In this document: positions 1 to 7,940 of the stretch, one piece after another
Position numbering within the stretch: position 1 is the first letter of the stretch
How the letters are laid out: every line of letters begins with the position of its first letter
Source of the DNA: Candidatus Cloacimonadota bacterium
Lineage (GTDB): Bacteria > Cloacimonadota > Cloacimonadia > JGIOTU-2
Direction: 5' to 3'
Length of the DNA stretch: 32,174 nt
Assembly (NCBI GenBank): GCA_023129415.1
Contig: JAGMCF010000146.1
Span: forward strand, 1-32,174
Translations under genes and position numbers: made by a program
Notes under the pieces: model-generated
Databases searched by the model: none
The model's input: only the letters and a program-made list of their open reading frames with translations
Told to the model about the DNA's origin: nothing

Positions 1-564
1 TTAGCTAAAGTTGATTTTATCAGGAATTATGCCGGAATAAGACCAAAGTTGATTAGTGGGAAAGATGATAAAACATTTGCTGATTTCGTAATTGAGGAGA
101 ATAAGAAGGTTGACCATCTTATTGACTTGATAGGAATTGAATCTCCTGGACTGACATCTGCACCTGCTATAGCAGATATGGTGATTGATATTATTGGGAA
201 TAAAGAGGATTTAGTTGAAAATAAAGCATTCAATCCTAATAGAGAAGAGCCAATAAGATTTTCTTCCCTACCTCCTGAGGAACAAGCAAGATTGATTGAA
301 GAGAATGAAGAATACGGAATTATGGTCTGTCGCTGCGAAACGGTTACACAGGCAGAGATTATCAAGACAATAGAAAATCCTCTTGGAGTTCGCTCGCTTG
401 ATGCCATTAAGCGACGCTGTCGTTCTATGATGGGAAGATGTCAGGGTGGATTCTGCACCCCCAGAATTGTAGAAATCCTTATGGATAGATATGGTAAAAA
501 ACCAGATGAAATCTATAAAAATAATAAAAATTCTAATCTTTTTTATGGATTGATAAAGGATTGA
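1..564 (+). CDS. GlpA-like FAD-dependent glycerol-3-phosphate dehydrogenase, C-terminal part (5' truncated by window)
   Basis: The reading frame is open from base 1, so the ORF-track start at 49 (TTG) is internal and the gene begins upstream of the window. The visible 187 residues start with a GlpA/DAAO-type stretch (NYAGIRPKL) and end in a BFD-like [2Fe-2S]-binding domain with cysteine pairs VCRC and GRCQGGFC. That arrangement is known from anaerobic-type GlpA and from the FAD oxidoreductases that pair with GlpB-like and DUF1667 proteins. The inferred role is oxidation of glycerol 3-phosphate (or a similar alpha-hydroxy acid or amine) to feed electrons into the membrane or to NAD. It sits upstream of the oxidoreductase at 851 and the DUF1667 gene at 2110, a common operon order. 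The last 20 bases of the gene, including the stop, are duplicated at 741-766 around an inserted palindromic element. The family is secure; the exact substrate is not. Confidence 0.85.
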   Translation, partial: LAKVDFIRNYAGIRPKLISGKDDKTFADFVIEENKKVDHLIDLIGIESPGLTSAPAIADMVIDIIGNKEDLVENKAFNPNREEPIRFSSLPPEEQARLIEENEEYGIMVCRCETVTQAEIIKTIENPLGVRSLDAIKRRCRSMMGRCQGGFCTPRIVEILMDRYGKKPDEIYKNNKNSNLFYGLIKD

Positions 565-766
565 GTTATCCAGTATGTTTTATAGCCACTAAGACACCAA
601 TCCCGCTTTGTGGGATCCCGAAAATCGGGAGACACAAAGAATAAAATTAGTATTATTCTAAAAATATTAGTGCCTTTCCGCCTGAGGTGGATCTGCCTCT
701 GGCATGATGTGTCCCCGCGTAAAACGGGGATTGTGGCAAAATGGATTGATAAAGGATTGAGTTATC
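545..766. mobile_element. Palindromic insertion flanked by 26-bp direct repeats
   Basis: Bases 545-570 and 741-766 are identical over exactly 26 bases (they begin ATGGATTGATAAAGGATTGA) and mismatch immediately outside. The first copy is the last codons and stop of the GlpA-like gene. The 170 bases between them contain GCCACTAAGACAC (585-597) opposite an interrupted GTGTC..TTGTGGC (709-737). Smaller hairpins are nested inside: TCCC..GGGA at 601-615, TCCCGAAAATCGGGA at 616-630, and CCCCG..CGGGG at 713-729. The part GGATCTGCC-CTGGCATGATG near 689-709 recurs inverted at 11539-11561. It looks like a non-coding, MITE-like element that inserted at the 3' end of the gene and duplicated its target. 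A local duplication is the alternative. Confidence 0.65.
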
Positions 767-785
767 TGATGATAATTATTTGGAG

Positions 786-801
786 TCCCGACCTGTCGGG
801 A
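786..801. repeat. TCCCGA-loop-TCGGGA hairpin
   Basis: Stem TCCCGA / TCGGGA with a 4-base loop, 50 bases upstream of the FAD oxidoreductase gene. One of at least ten dispersed copies of the same stem in this window (see 616, 11558, 16706, 17251, 22067, 22262, 30192, 32042). It has no T-run, so it is not a clear terminator. Confidence 0.7.
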
Positions 802-850
802 TCTATGCCCTGATATATCTAAGCACTCCAAAAGTATAGTGAGGTGACAG

Positions 851-2098
851 ATGATACGAAAGAAGATAGATGTTGTAGTAATCGGAGCTGGACCAGCCGG
901 GCTTGCAGCTGCAGTATCTGCAAAAAGAAATGGTATAGATAATGTGATGCTTTTGGAACGAAACGAATTTTTAGGTGGTATTCTTTTACAATGTATCCAC
1001 GATGGTTTTGGTCTTCATTTATATGACCAGATGCTTGCTGGTCCGCAGTATGCAGAAAGGTTGATTGAAGATCTGGAAAAAGAGGATGTTCCTTACCTAT
1101 TAAATAGTATGGTAATAAATATTGATAAAAATAAGTTGATTACTGTATCAAATATAAAGAGTTTAATTCAGATAGAAGCAAAGACAATTATTTTAGCAAT
1201 GGGCTGTCGGGAGCGTACTCGCGGAGCTATTGAGATTCCAGGATTTAGACCCGCAGGTATTTTCACTGCTGGTGTAGCTCAAAACTATATGAATCTTAAA
1301 AATCTCAAACCTGGTAAAGAAGTGGTCATTTTAGGTTCTGGTGATGTTGGAATGATAATGGCTCGGCATGTGGCTCTGGAAGAAGGGATGCATCCTGCTT
1401 GTGTGCTGGAAATAATGCCATTTATAGGTGGATTGACCAGAAATAAAGTCCAATGTCTTGATGATTACAATATTCCATTACATTTGTCAACTACTGTTAC
1501 TGATATTAAAGGTAAGTATAGATTAGAAGGTATAGCCACCAGTAAAGTAGATGAGAATTTTATACCTATCAAAGGAACAGAACAGGATATTGCTTGTGAT
1601 ACACTGTTCTTATCAGTAGGATTGATACCCGAGAATGAACTTTCAAAAAAATCTGGTGTTATCTTATCAAGAGGGACAAGGGGAGCAGCAATAGATAATA
1701 ATTATGAGACAAATATGCCTGGGATTTTCTCTGCTGGAAATGTCCTGCATATTCATGATGTTGCTGATTATGCTTCTCTTGAGGGCTATTATGTTGGAGA
1801 GAAAGCAGCAGAATATGTAAAAACAGGTTGGGACTATCCAAAAAGATTTCCTGTCCAAGTTGGTGAAGGAATTATGTATCTGCTTCCACAATACTTACGA
1901 GAAGACTGCAGAGAAACCGAACTGAAATTCCGTGTGAAAAAACCTTATGAAAATGTAAGAATTTTTATAAAAAATGGTGATGAAATACTGTATAAAAAGA
2001 AATTCACAACAATTCTTGCTTCTGAAATGCAGATTGTAAAAGTAAAGTCAGATAAGCCAATGAGTGATGTTAAAATATATGTAGAAAGGCTAAATTAA
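851..2098 (+). CDS. FAD/NAD(P)-dependent oxidoreductase (GlpB/HcnB-like partner)
   Basis: A 415-residue flavoprotein. The N-terminus has the FAD dinucleotide-binding motif VVVIGAGPAGLAAA (about residues 8-21). A second Rossmann motif, VVILGSGDVG, follows near residue 158. A C-terminal FAD-contacting stretch, GIFSAGNVLHIHDVADYASLEG, lies near residue 290. This is the pyridine-nucleotide-disulphide-oxidoreductase fold without a redox-active disulphide (the position after GG holds ILLQC). In this family the protein pairs with a GlpA-like subunit and a DUF1667 protein, probably passing electrons between FAD and NAD(P) or a quinone. The start ATG has a GAGGTG ribosome site about 5 bases upstream. 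It is 11 bases ahead of the DUF1667 gene, so the two are almost certainly co-transcribed. The family is secure; the substrate is unknown. Confidence 0.85.
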   Translation: MIRKKIDVVVIGAGPAGLAAAVSAKRNGIDNVMLLERNEFLGGILLQCIHDGFGLHLYDQMLAGPQYAERLIEDLEKEDVPYLLNSMVINIDKNKLITVSNIKSLIQIEAKTIILAMGCRERTRGAIEIPGFRPAGIFTAGVAQNYMNLKNLKPGKEVVILGSGDVGMIMARHVALEEGMHPACVLEIMPFIGGLTRNKVQCLDDYNIPLHLSTTVTDIKGKYRLEGIATSKVDENFIPIKGTEQDIACDTLFLSVGLIPENELSKKSGVILSRGTRGAAIDNNYETNMPGIFSAGNVLHIHDVADYASLEGYYVGEKAAEYVKTGWDYPKRFPVQVGEGIMYLLPQYLREDCRETELKFRVKKPYENVRIFIKNGDEILYKKKFTTILASEMQIVKVKSDKPMSDVKIYVERLN

Positions 2099-2109
2099 GG
2101 TAACTAAAT

Positions 2110-2481
2110 ATGGCTGAATATAGAAAAGTTACTTGCATACTCTGTCCAAATGCCTGTCAATTGGGTGTGCATTTTGATAAGGATAAAAGGGAGATTACTG
2201 ACCTGGAAAATTCTCGCTGCAAGCGTGGTATAAAATATGCAATGGAAGAGATATTTGACCCCAAACGCTCTGTTATGACTGTTGTGCCTATTGAATCTAA
2301 ATCTTGGAAAGTGACCAGTGTTCTCACTGCTGAGCCAATTCCTAAGAATAAAATTTTTGATGTTTATGATGAGGTTAAAAAAGTGAGACTAAAAGCACCA
2401 GTAAAAAGAGGTGATGTGCTTATCTCTAATGTCTGTAATTTAGGAGTAGATATTATTATTACCAGAACTGTGAGGGAATAA
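2110..2481 (+). CDS. DUF1667 domain protein (oxidoreductase-associated, CxxC)
   Basis: A 123-residue protein that fits DUF1667 along its whole length. An N-terminal cysteine cluster (TCILCPNAC, residues about 9-17) and a later CKRG are likely metal or Fe-S ligands. The C-terminus has the family's PVKRGDVLISNVCNLGVDIIITR pattern. The family is found almost only downstream of GlpA-like and FAD-oxidoreductase genes, as here, and is thought to be a small electron-transfer or assembly subunit. The spacing of 11 bases to the previous gene and an AAGG ribosome site support one operon. The last 16 bases of the gene plus 10 bases beyond are duplicated at 4203-4228, so the lipoprotein region that follows was probably inserted here. 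Confidence 0.88.
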   Translation: MAEYRKVTCILCPNACQLGVHFDKDKREITDLENSRCKRGIKYAMEEIFDPKRSVMTVVPIESKSWKVTSVLTAEPIPKNKIFDVYDEVKKVRLKAPVKRGDVLISNVCNLGVDIIITRTVRE

Positions 2482-2790
2482 GTAAACAGGAGTGTATGTT
2501 TCGAGCCCTTTGAATCGACTCGTAAGGCTTGCCTTAACGAAGCTATGACCTGCCCGCCAAAGCTTTGCAGGCGGGCGAAGCAAGGAACGACGAGTCTATT
2601 GAAATATAAAACTATTAGTTCTAAACTATCTTAATTTTACGAATAGGTCATAAAAAAGAAGTTTACATCAATAAGTAGAATGTTATGTTCAATTCCCTTG
2701 AGAACTACTTATATTGATTTATGAACAACTCGAGTCGATAAGAAGTATCGACTCGAAGTGTATTGGTAAAATTATCCTTTCCCTGTAGTA
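2482..2790. repeat. Gene-free interval with nested palindromes
   Basis: It holds a long interrupted inverted repeat (GACTCGT near 2516 against ACGAGTC near 2588) enclosing a CCTGCCCGCC..GGCGGGC hairpin near 2550-2577. It also has an imperfect CAATAAGTAG / CTACTTATATTG pair (about 2669-2717). A perfect 10-bp stem CGAGTCGATA / TATCGACTCG lies at 2731-2755, 36 bases beyond the stop of the - strand lipoprotein gene. The last could act as that gene's terminator, but no T-run follows it. Confidence 0.55.
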
Positions 2791-4011
2791 TTAGTCATAA
2801 TTGACATGATGAGTACCAAAAAGGTACATGATTACAAGTGGTGTATTGCAAACACCGATAACACTTCTATTGAGGTGCCAGGAATCAGAAATATCTGAGC
2901 CTGCAAAAACATAAACTTCAGAAACAAAAGGTTCGAAAGCAATTTTCATGGTTTGAATTAAAATATGGTTTTTTGCAGCAGAACTACTTCCCTGTTTATG
3001 ATTTACATAAATAGAGAGGTTTTTGGTGTTAGTACAATAAGCAACGGATAAGGCAAAACCTCCAAAATGCTGGTGAAAATTATCCATTGCCTCGAACATA
3101 CTTTCCAAAGTATTGAATCCCAATTTTTTAAAGAAACATTCTAAAACAGTGTCCAAAATCTCTAATTTATCTTTTAAACATAGGTATCCAATTGATTCAT
3201 CTCCTATATTTATATTGAAATCATATATTCTGGTTGTACAACGGACCCATTCCCATGGAAAATAAATAGTTTGAGTATATACAGGAAGAATACTTCCCGG
3301 ACCTTTATGTCCGAAAATATAATAACCTCCACCATCTTTATGAAGATAACAATTGCCAATAGGTCGAAATATACCATCGGTGATATTGGAAATCAGAAAA
3401 GAGGAAATACTCGCTACAACATCACAAAAAGAAAACTTACCGTAATTTGCTTTATCTCCTTTTAAAGATACGATTTTATTTGCATAAATTGTATAAGTTT
3501 CATCCTCTAATTGCGGATAATATTCGTATGCATAATACATCCCATCACCTTCAAGATTACCATATTCGTTGATTATCAAGTTCATTGTTGTGAATTTATG
3601 CATACTATCGACGAGTATCTCCATATTTATTGGACCCTGTGGATGGACATATAAATCCAGTATTAAATTCTGATCGGATTTTGTTCCGGTTATTTTCCAT
3701 GTTTTACAATTACCGATAACATTTCCTTCTCCATCTTCATACAGGTAAACATCATCGTATGTTGCGCTGTATTCCGGGAAATCCGTTCCACGTTTTCCCT
3801 TTAATAAAGTGGTATCCTGGAAACTGTTTTCCGGCACAAGTGTGAATGCATATCTGCCGTTTATACTGGAACTATCTGGACAACATACATATTCAGTTGT
3901 TTTTTCACATGATGCAAATGCGACGAGAATTAAAAGCAATAGTATTCTGAATGTTTTCATATAAATGTTACTTTTCATCGCAATTTTTACAATCAAGTCT
4001 TGATTTTTCAT
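2791..4011 (-). CDS. Putative lipoprotein, unknown function
   Basis: I do not recognise the family. The start is set at 4011 rather than 4023 because GGAGG lies 5 bases upstream of that ATG. This gives 406 residues with an unusually long N-terminal lead, then a hydrophobic run and lipobox (RILLLLILVAFASC, Cys about residue 35). A restart at MKTFRIL (3960) would give a textbook signal peptide but has a poorer ribosome site. The mature part is rich in aromatic, Asp and Gly residues, suggestive of a beta-rich exported protein. It has no clear repeats or catalytic motif. It probably sits in the inner or outer membrane facing the periplasm. It is alone on its strand here, and the whole gene lies inside a 26-bp-flanked segment, so it may be acquired. 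Confidence 0.6.
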   Translation of the reverse strand: MKNQDLIVKIAMKSNIYMKTFRILLLLILVAFASCEKTTEYVCCPDSSSINGRYAFTLVPENSFQDTTLLKGKRGTDFPEYSATYDDVYLYEDGEGNVIGNCKTWKITGTKSDQNLILDLYVHPQGPINMEILVDSMHKFTTMNLIINEYGNLEGDGMYYAYEYYPQLEDETYTIYANKIVSLKGDKANYGKFSFCDVVASISSFLISNITDGIFRPIGNCYLHKDGGGYYIFGHKGPGSILPVYTQTIYFPWEWVRCTTRIYDFNINIGDESIGYLCLKDKLEILDTVLECFFKKLGFNTLESMFEAMDNFHQHFGGFALSVAYCTNTKNLSIYVNHKQGSSSAAKNHILIQTMKIAFEPFVSEVYVFAGSDISDSWHLNRSVIGVCNTPLVIMYLFGTHHVNYD

Positions 4012-4228
4012 ATTATCCTCCAAATATTTTTATTATGAATTCTAGACAATTACTTATTTATTCTACAATCTATATCCGTCAAGTTTTTTTAAAAATTTTT
4101 CTGCTGCTTATACTATAGTCTAATAAAAGCAAATTGTACAAGAAGTGTCTTCCCTTGTTCTTCCCCAAAATAATCTAATGGATACTCTGTATTTGAATGG
4201 CAAACTGTGAGGGAATAAGTAAACAGGA

Positions 4229-5066
4229 CTCCAAGGATAATAGAACCATAGTTCAAGAGAAAACCACTATAATATCTTAAACGAATATAATTTATTACTT
4301 GCACTAACGATCCAGATTTTGGTATAAAACTTTATTTTTTATTGACACAAAACTTTATAAACTATTTATGTTTTACAAAGATTAGCATTATAATCATTTT
4401 ATGCCTTCATGTTTTCTAATCCTATATTGAGCAATCTATCATCTACTCGTTATGAAGCCCCGTTTCGTAACGCAATAGTATGAAAAGCACCGGCTTCATC
4501 TGAAATCTGTGAAATAGGATTTCTTCTATTATTGCGTTCCCATCCGCCAACTGGGGGATTGGAAACATGGCTTTCTTGAAAGGATATGATAATTATGCTT
4601 ATTAATTGTGAATAATAAAAATTGATAATACTGTGAAGAATAGAAACATAGAAACATTAACCATCGATTTCAATCGATGGTTTCCAAACTACTCTTTCAT
4701 TGACTTAAGTCGGTTAATAATGGTTCTTTTCTATCATTTGATAATGTTACCGAATAAATTCGAATGTCTTGTGTGTTTTTTCCCATCCGATAAATCGGAT
4801 GGTTAATATTTGTATTTCAAACAAATTAATTGTTTGCATAAATAAAGTGAGAAATGATAATTGAGTTTACTCTAAAAAGGTCAAAATTAAAACATGTTAG
4901 AAAATCTTTCAAATATTTGGAAACCGATGAATCGGTTGGGAATTTCTATCTTCTTATTAACACCCAACTTAAGTTGGGTGTTAATGAAACCCCAACCTGC
5001 CCATAACCGTTTTAACGGTTTATAAAAACATAAATATGACTTTTTATAGTGGACTCATAATTAATA
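4229..5066. repeat. Gene-free interval with a series of different perfect palindromes
   Basis: No credible gene. It has ATGAAGCC / GGCTTCAT at 4452-4499 and AACGCAAT / ATTGCGTT at 4469-4538. Then come compact perfect hairpins of unrelated stems: 4659-4682 (AACCATCGATT / AATCGATGGTT), 4751-4762 (CGAATAAATTCG), 4783-4802 (CCATCCGAT / ATCGGATGG), 4922-4937 (AACCGAT / ATCGGTT), a 30-bp perfect palindrome at 4956-4985 centred on AACTTAAGTT, and 5005-5020 (AACCGTT / AACGGTT). A TTGACA at 4342 has no convincing -10 partner. The series ends 47 bases before the restriction-modification gene. Confidence 0.6.
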
Positions 5067-7835
5067 ATGGATAAAGATATAGCAAAACAACAAATCGCCA
5101 AACTGATTGATAAATACAAACGACTTTTAGAAGCTGGTAAAGTCAAGACTTATAACGAAGCTCAAACTCGTAATGAATTTATTGAGCCTTTTTTTCAGTT
5201 TCTGGGCTGGGATATGCGAAACCTTGAATACGAAAACGAGGTAACCACTGAAGAAAATGTTTCAAAGGGAAGAGTGGACCTTGCCTTTAAAATTAACAAC
5301 ATTCCAGTAATGTTTTTAGAAGCAAAGGCTTTAAAGGTTGATCTTGATGAATGGAAATGGGCAGAACAAGCCATCAATTATAGTTGGAACAAAAGTGTAA
5401 CATGGGCAGTGCTTACAGACTTTGAGGGTATCAAGATTTTCAATGCGGAGATACCACCCCAAGGACTTTCTGATAACCTTTTTTTTGAACTTTCCTGGCA
5501 AAATTATTTAGATAGATTTGACCAACTCTGGCTTTTATCAAAAGAAAGTTTTGAGCAAGGATTGCTCTCCAAAGAAGCGGAAAAATGGGGCAAACTCATA
5601 AAAAGAAAGCAAGTTGGTCAAAAACTTTTTGAAGATTTAACGAATTGGCGTGGATGCCTTACCAGACAGTTTAAAAAGAAAAATGAACTTACAGAAGAAG
5701 AATTAGACGAGGGTGTGCAGAGAATCATAGACCGATTAATTTTTATCCGAACTGCCGAAGACCGAAACATAGAACCAAATATTTTGCTTTCTCTTCTAAG
5801 AGGTTGGAAAGGTTCTAAAAAGAAGAAAAGCCTATACAAACAACTTGTAAAAGTCTTCCGCAAATTTGATGGCGGTTACAACTCAAAGCTGTTCGCTCCC
5901 CATTACAGTGAAAAGTGGGAGGCAGATGACAAAGTGTTTGTTGATATTATTCAAGGACTATACAAAACAAAAGATGGCTACCGTTATGATTTTTCAGCTA
6001 TCTCTGCTGATGTGTTGGGTGGCATTTACGAACAGTATTTAGGTTATGTGCTGAAAAAAGTAAGGAAAAAATCAGCTGCAGAGGCAAAGCGAGCAAAACG
6101 AAAATCTCAAGGGATTTTTTACACTCCAAAATATATTGTGGATTTCATCGTTACGCAAACACTGGGTAAAGTTTTACGAAAAACAAAGAAAAAAGACATT
6201 CCGAAAATCAAGGTGCTTGACCCTGCTTGTGGTTCTGGCTCTTTTTTGATTGCTGCTTATGATAAAATTCTGGAAACATTAGAAAAACAAAATCCACAGA
6301 TTAGTTTGTTTACCAAGTTTGATATTTTGAAGGACAATATCTATGGAGTTGACTTAGACGAGCAGGCAGTAGAAATTGCCCAACTTAATTTGCTTTTAAA
6401 AGTCCTTACTCAAAGGGCAAAATTACCAACCTTGCAGCACAATATCCGTATGGGAAACTCTCTGGTATCTGGCAATGCTGAAAGTCTTGAGCCGCATTTT
6501 GGCAATAAATGGCAGAAGCAAAAGCCGTTTAATTGGAATGAGGAATTTAAAGAGGTATTTTTACATACCAAAGTTTCAACAAAAGCAGATGAGCAAGGTG
6601 GCTTTGATGTGGTTATAGGGAATCCGCCATATATTAGGCAAGAATCAATAAAAGAATTAAAACCATATTTTGAAAAAGAATTCACAAATGTTTATTCAGG
6701 TGTTGCTGATCTGTATGTATATTTTTTTGAAAGAGGTATGCAACTTTTGAAAGATAAAGGGTATTTTGGTTTTATTGTTTCAAATAAATTTATTCGCTCT
6801 GGATATGGAAAAAATTTGCGAAAATGTATTCAGGGTAACTTTAAAATTATTCATGTGATCGATAAATTTGAAGAAAAGGTTTTTGTTGAAGCAGCAGTTG
6901 ATCCTTGTATTATTATCTTACAGAAAAATAAACCGAGAAAACATCATCAGATTACATATAATTATAATACCAAAGTTCTGCAAAGTTCTCTTTCTGAAAA
7001 AGGTTGGACATTCGCTGATAGAAAAGTTTTGGAATTGAAGAGGAAGATAGAAAATAAAGGGAAAAAATTGCAGAATTGGGAAGGAGTAGAAATTTATTTT
7101 GGTATCAAATCAGGATTAAACAAGGCTTTCATTATTGATGAAGAAAAAAGAAATGAACTTATCAATCAGGATGAAAGGTCAGCAGAAATTATTAAGCCAC
7201 TTATTAGAGGTCGGGATGTGGGGAGATACAGAATAGAATGGAAGAAAATATATATTATTTTAGCAAAGATTGGAATCGATATATCCCAATATCCTGCAAT
7301 TTATAAGTATCTTTATTTTTACAAGAATCGTTTAACAAAGCGGACAGATTACAAGTCAGTTTTAATGAAGTGGTATAATTTAAGATCATGTACTTATTAT
7401 GATGAGTTTGAAAAGCCTAAAATTATCTATCCAGATATTTCAGAAACAGGTGGATTTTATTGGGATGAAGAGGGTTATTATTTTAATAATACTGTGTATA
7501 TGATTGCTGGGAAAGTAAAAAAGTCTTGGATTGCTATTTTAAATTCCAAATTAATGTCTTGGTATTATAAGCAAATTGCTTCTGGTCTTGGAATTAAAGG
7601 AGTCCGTTATTTTGCACAATTTATGAAAGAACTTCCTATTCCAGAAAACACAGGTCAATTTGAGAAATTTGCTCAGCAAATGCTTGATCTCAATAAAGAG
7701 TTCCAAGCAACTTCAGAAAATACAGATAAGTGGAATCAGTTAAAAGAAAAAATAGAAAGGCTTGACCAGAAAATTGACCAAGAAATTTATAAACTGTACG
7801 GACTCACCAGAGAAGAAATTAAAGTTATTGAGTAG
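5067..7835 (+). CDS. Type IIG restriction-modification enzyme (Eco57I-like fused endonuclease/methyltransferase)
   Basis: A single 922-residue polypeptide with all parts of a type IIG enzyme. Residues 1-150 form a PD-(D/E)xK nuclease with Asp71 (GRVD) and Glu85-x-Lys87 (FLEAK). Residues 200-350 are a helical connector ending in GIFYTPKYIVDFI. Residues 383-540 form an N6-adenine methyltransferase with motif I DPACGSGSF (385-393), a GVDLDEQAVEIAQLNL motif II, and catalytic motif IV NPPY (519-522). Residues 650-880 look like a TaqI-type target-recognition domain, and the C-terminus is helical. It should methylate one strand of an asymmetric site and cut at a distance. No catalytic residue is missing. 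The recognition-domain half looks more AT-rich than the first half, possibly a domain swap. A nuclease-NACHT gene follows 105 bases later, which suggests a defence island. The start has a weak ribosome site. Confidence 0.93.
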   Translation: MDKDIAKQQIAKLIDKYKRLLEAGKVKTYNEAQTRNEFIEPFFQFLGWDMRNLEYENEVTTEENVSKGRVDLAFKINNIPVMFLEAKALKVDLDEWKWAEQAINYSWNKSVTWAVLTDFEGIKIFNAEIPPQGLSDNLFFELSWQNYLDRFDQLWLLSKESFEQGLLSKEAEKWGKLIKRKQVGQKLFEDLTNWRGCLTRQFKKKNELTEEELDEGVQRIIDRLIFIRTAEDRNIEPNILLSLLRGWKGSKKKKSLYKQLVKVFRKFDGGYNSKLFAPHYSEKWEADDKVFVDIIQGLYKTKDGYRYDFSAISADVLGGIYEQYLGYVLKKVRKKSAAEAKRAKRKSQGIFYTPKYIVDFIVTQTLGKVLRKTKKKDIPKIKVLDPACGSGSFLIAAYDKILETLEKQNPQISLFTKFDILKDNIYGVDLDEQAVEIAQLNLLLKVLTQRAKLPTLQHNIRMGNSLVSGNAESLEPHFGNKWQKQKPFNWNEEFKEVFLHTKVSTKADEQGGFDVVIGNPPYIRQESIKELKPYFEKEFTNVYSGVADLYVYFFERGMQLLKDKGYFGFIVSNKFIRSGYGKNLRKCIQGNFKIIHVIDKFEEKVFVEAAVDPCIIILQKNKPRKHHQITYNYNTKVLQSSLSEKGWTFADRKVLELKRKIENKGKKLQNWEGVEIYFGIKSGLNKAFIIDEEKRNELINQDERSAEIIKPLIRGRDVGRYRIEWKKIYIILAKIGIDISQYPAIYKYLYFYKNRLTKRTDYKSVLMKWYNLRSCTYYDEFEKPKIIYPDISETGGFYWDEEGYYFNNTVYMIAGKVKKSWIAILNSKLMSWYYKQIASGLGIKGVRYFAQFMKELPIPENTGQFEKFAQQMLDLNKEFQATSENTDKWNQLKEKIERLDQKIDQEIYKLYGLTREEIKVIE

Positions 7836-7940
7836 TAAAAATTATGATTATGATGGATTGTGAGATACAGTATAATTATAGTAAGTTAGCTCATGAAAAT
7901 AAGCTTCATTTATATTCAAATCAAAAGCTAAAAAGATAAA

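Larger units (their letters stand above)
2466..4228. mobile_element. 1.7-kb segment with lipoprotein gene, flanked by 26-bp direct repeats
   Basis: Bases 2466-2491 (end of the DUF1667 gene and its stop) recur exactly at 4203-4228. The match is 26 bases (core TGAGGGAATAAGTAAACAGG), with mismatches on both outer sides. The enclosed 2492-4202 holds nested palindromes and one - strand lipoprotein gene, with no recognisable transposase or recombinase. The simplest reading is insertion of the segment with duplication of the target at the gene's 3' end. The repeat length equals that of the unrelated insertion at 545-766. Confidence 0.55.

Noticed and set aside
610-813. 67-aa + strand ORF between the GlpA-like gene and the FAD oxidoreductase gene
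   Set aside because: It is made almost wholly of the palindromic element and has no ribosome site or family resemblance.
2731-2755. Perfect 10-bp hairpin as a rho-independent terminator for the lipoprotein gene
   Set aside because: No T-run follows in the - strand direction; kept only as a palindrome.
4113-4304. 63-aa - strand ORF with a hydrophobic stretch
   Set aside because: It runs antisense through the duplicated end of the DUF1667 gene (4203-4228) and lacks a ribosome site; a chance frame.
4452-5020. CRISPR array
   Set aside because: The palindromes have different sequences and irregular spacing; there are no identical repeats and no cas genes.
5195-5863. Antisense ORFs within the type IIG gene, and similar ones within rnd, tolC, rhuM and CPBP genes
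   Set aside because: They are shadows of strong coding frames with no start signals or recognisable domains.
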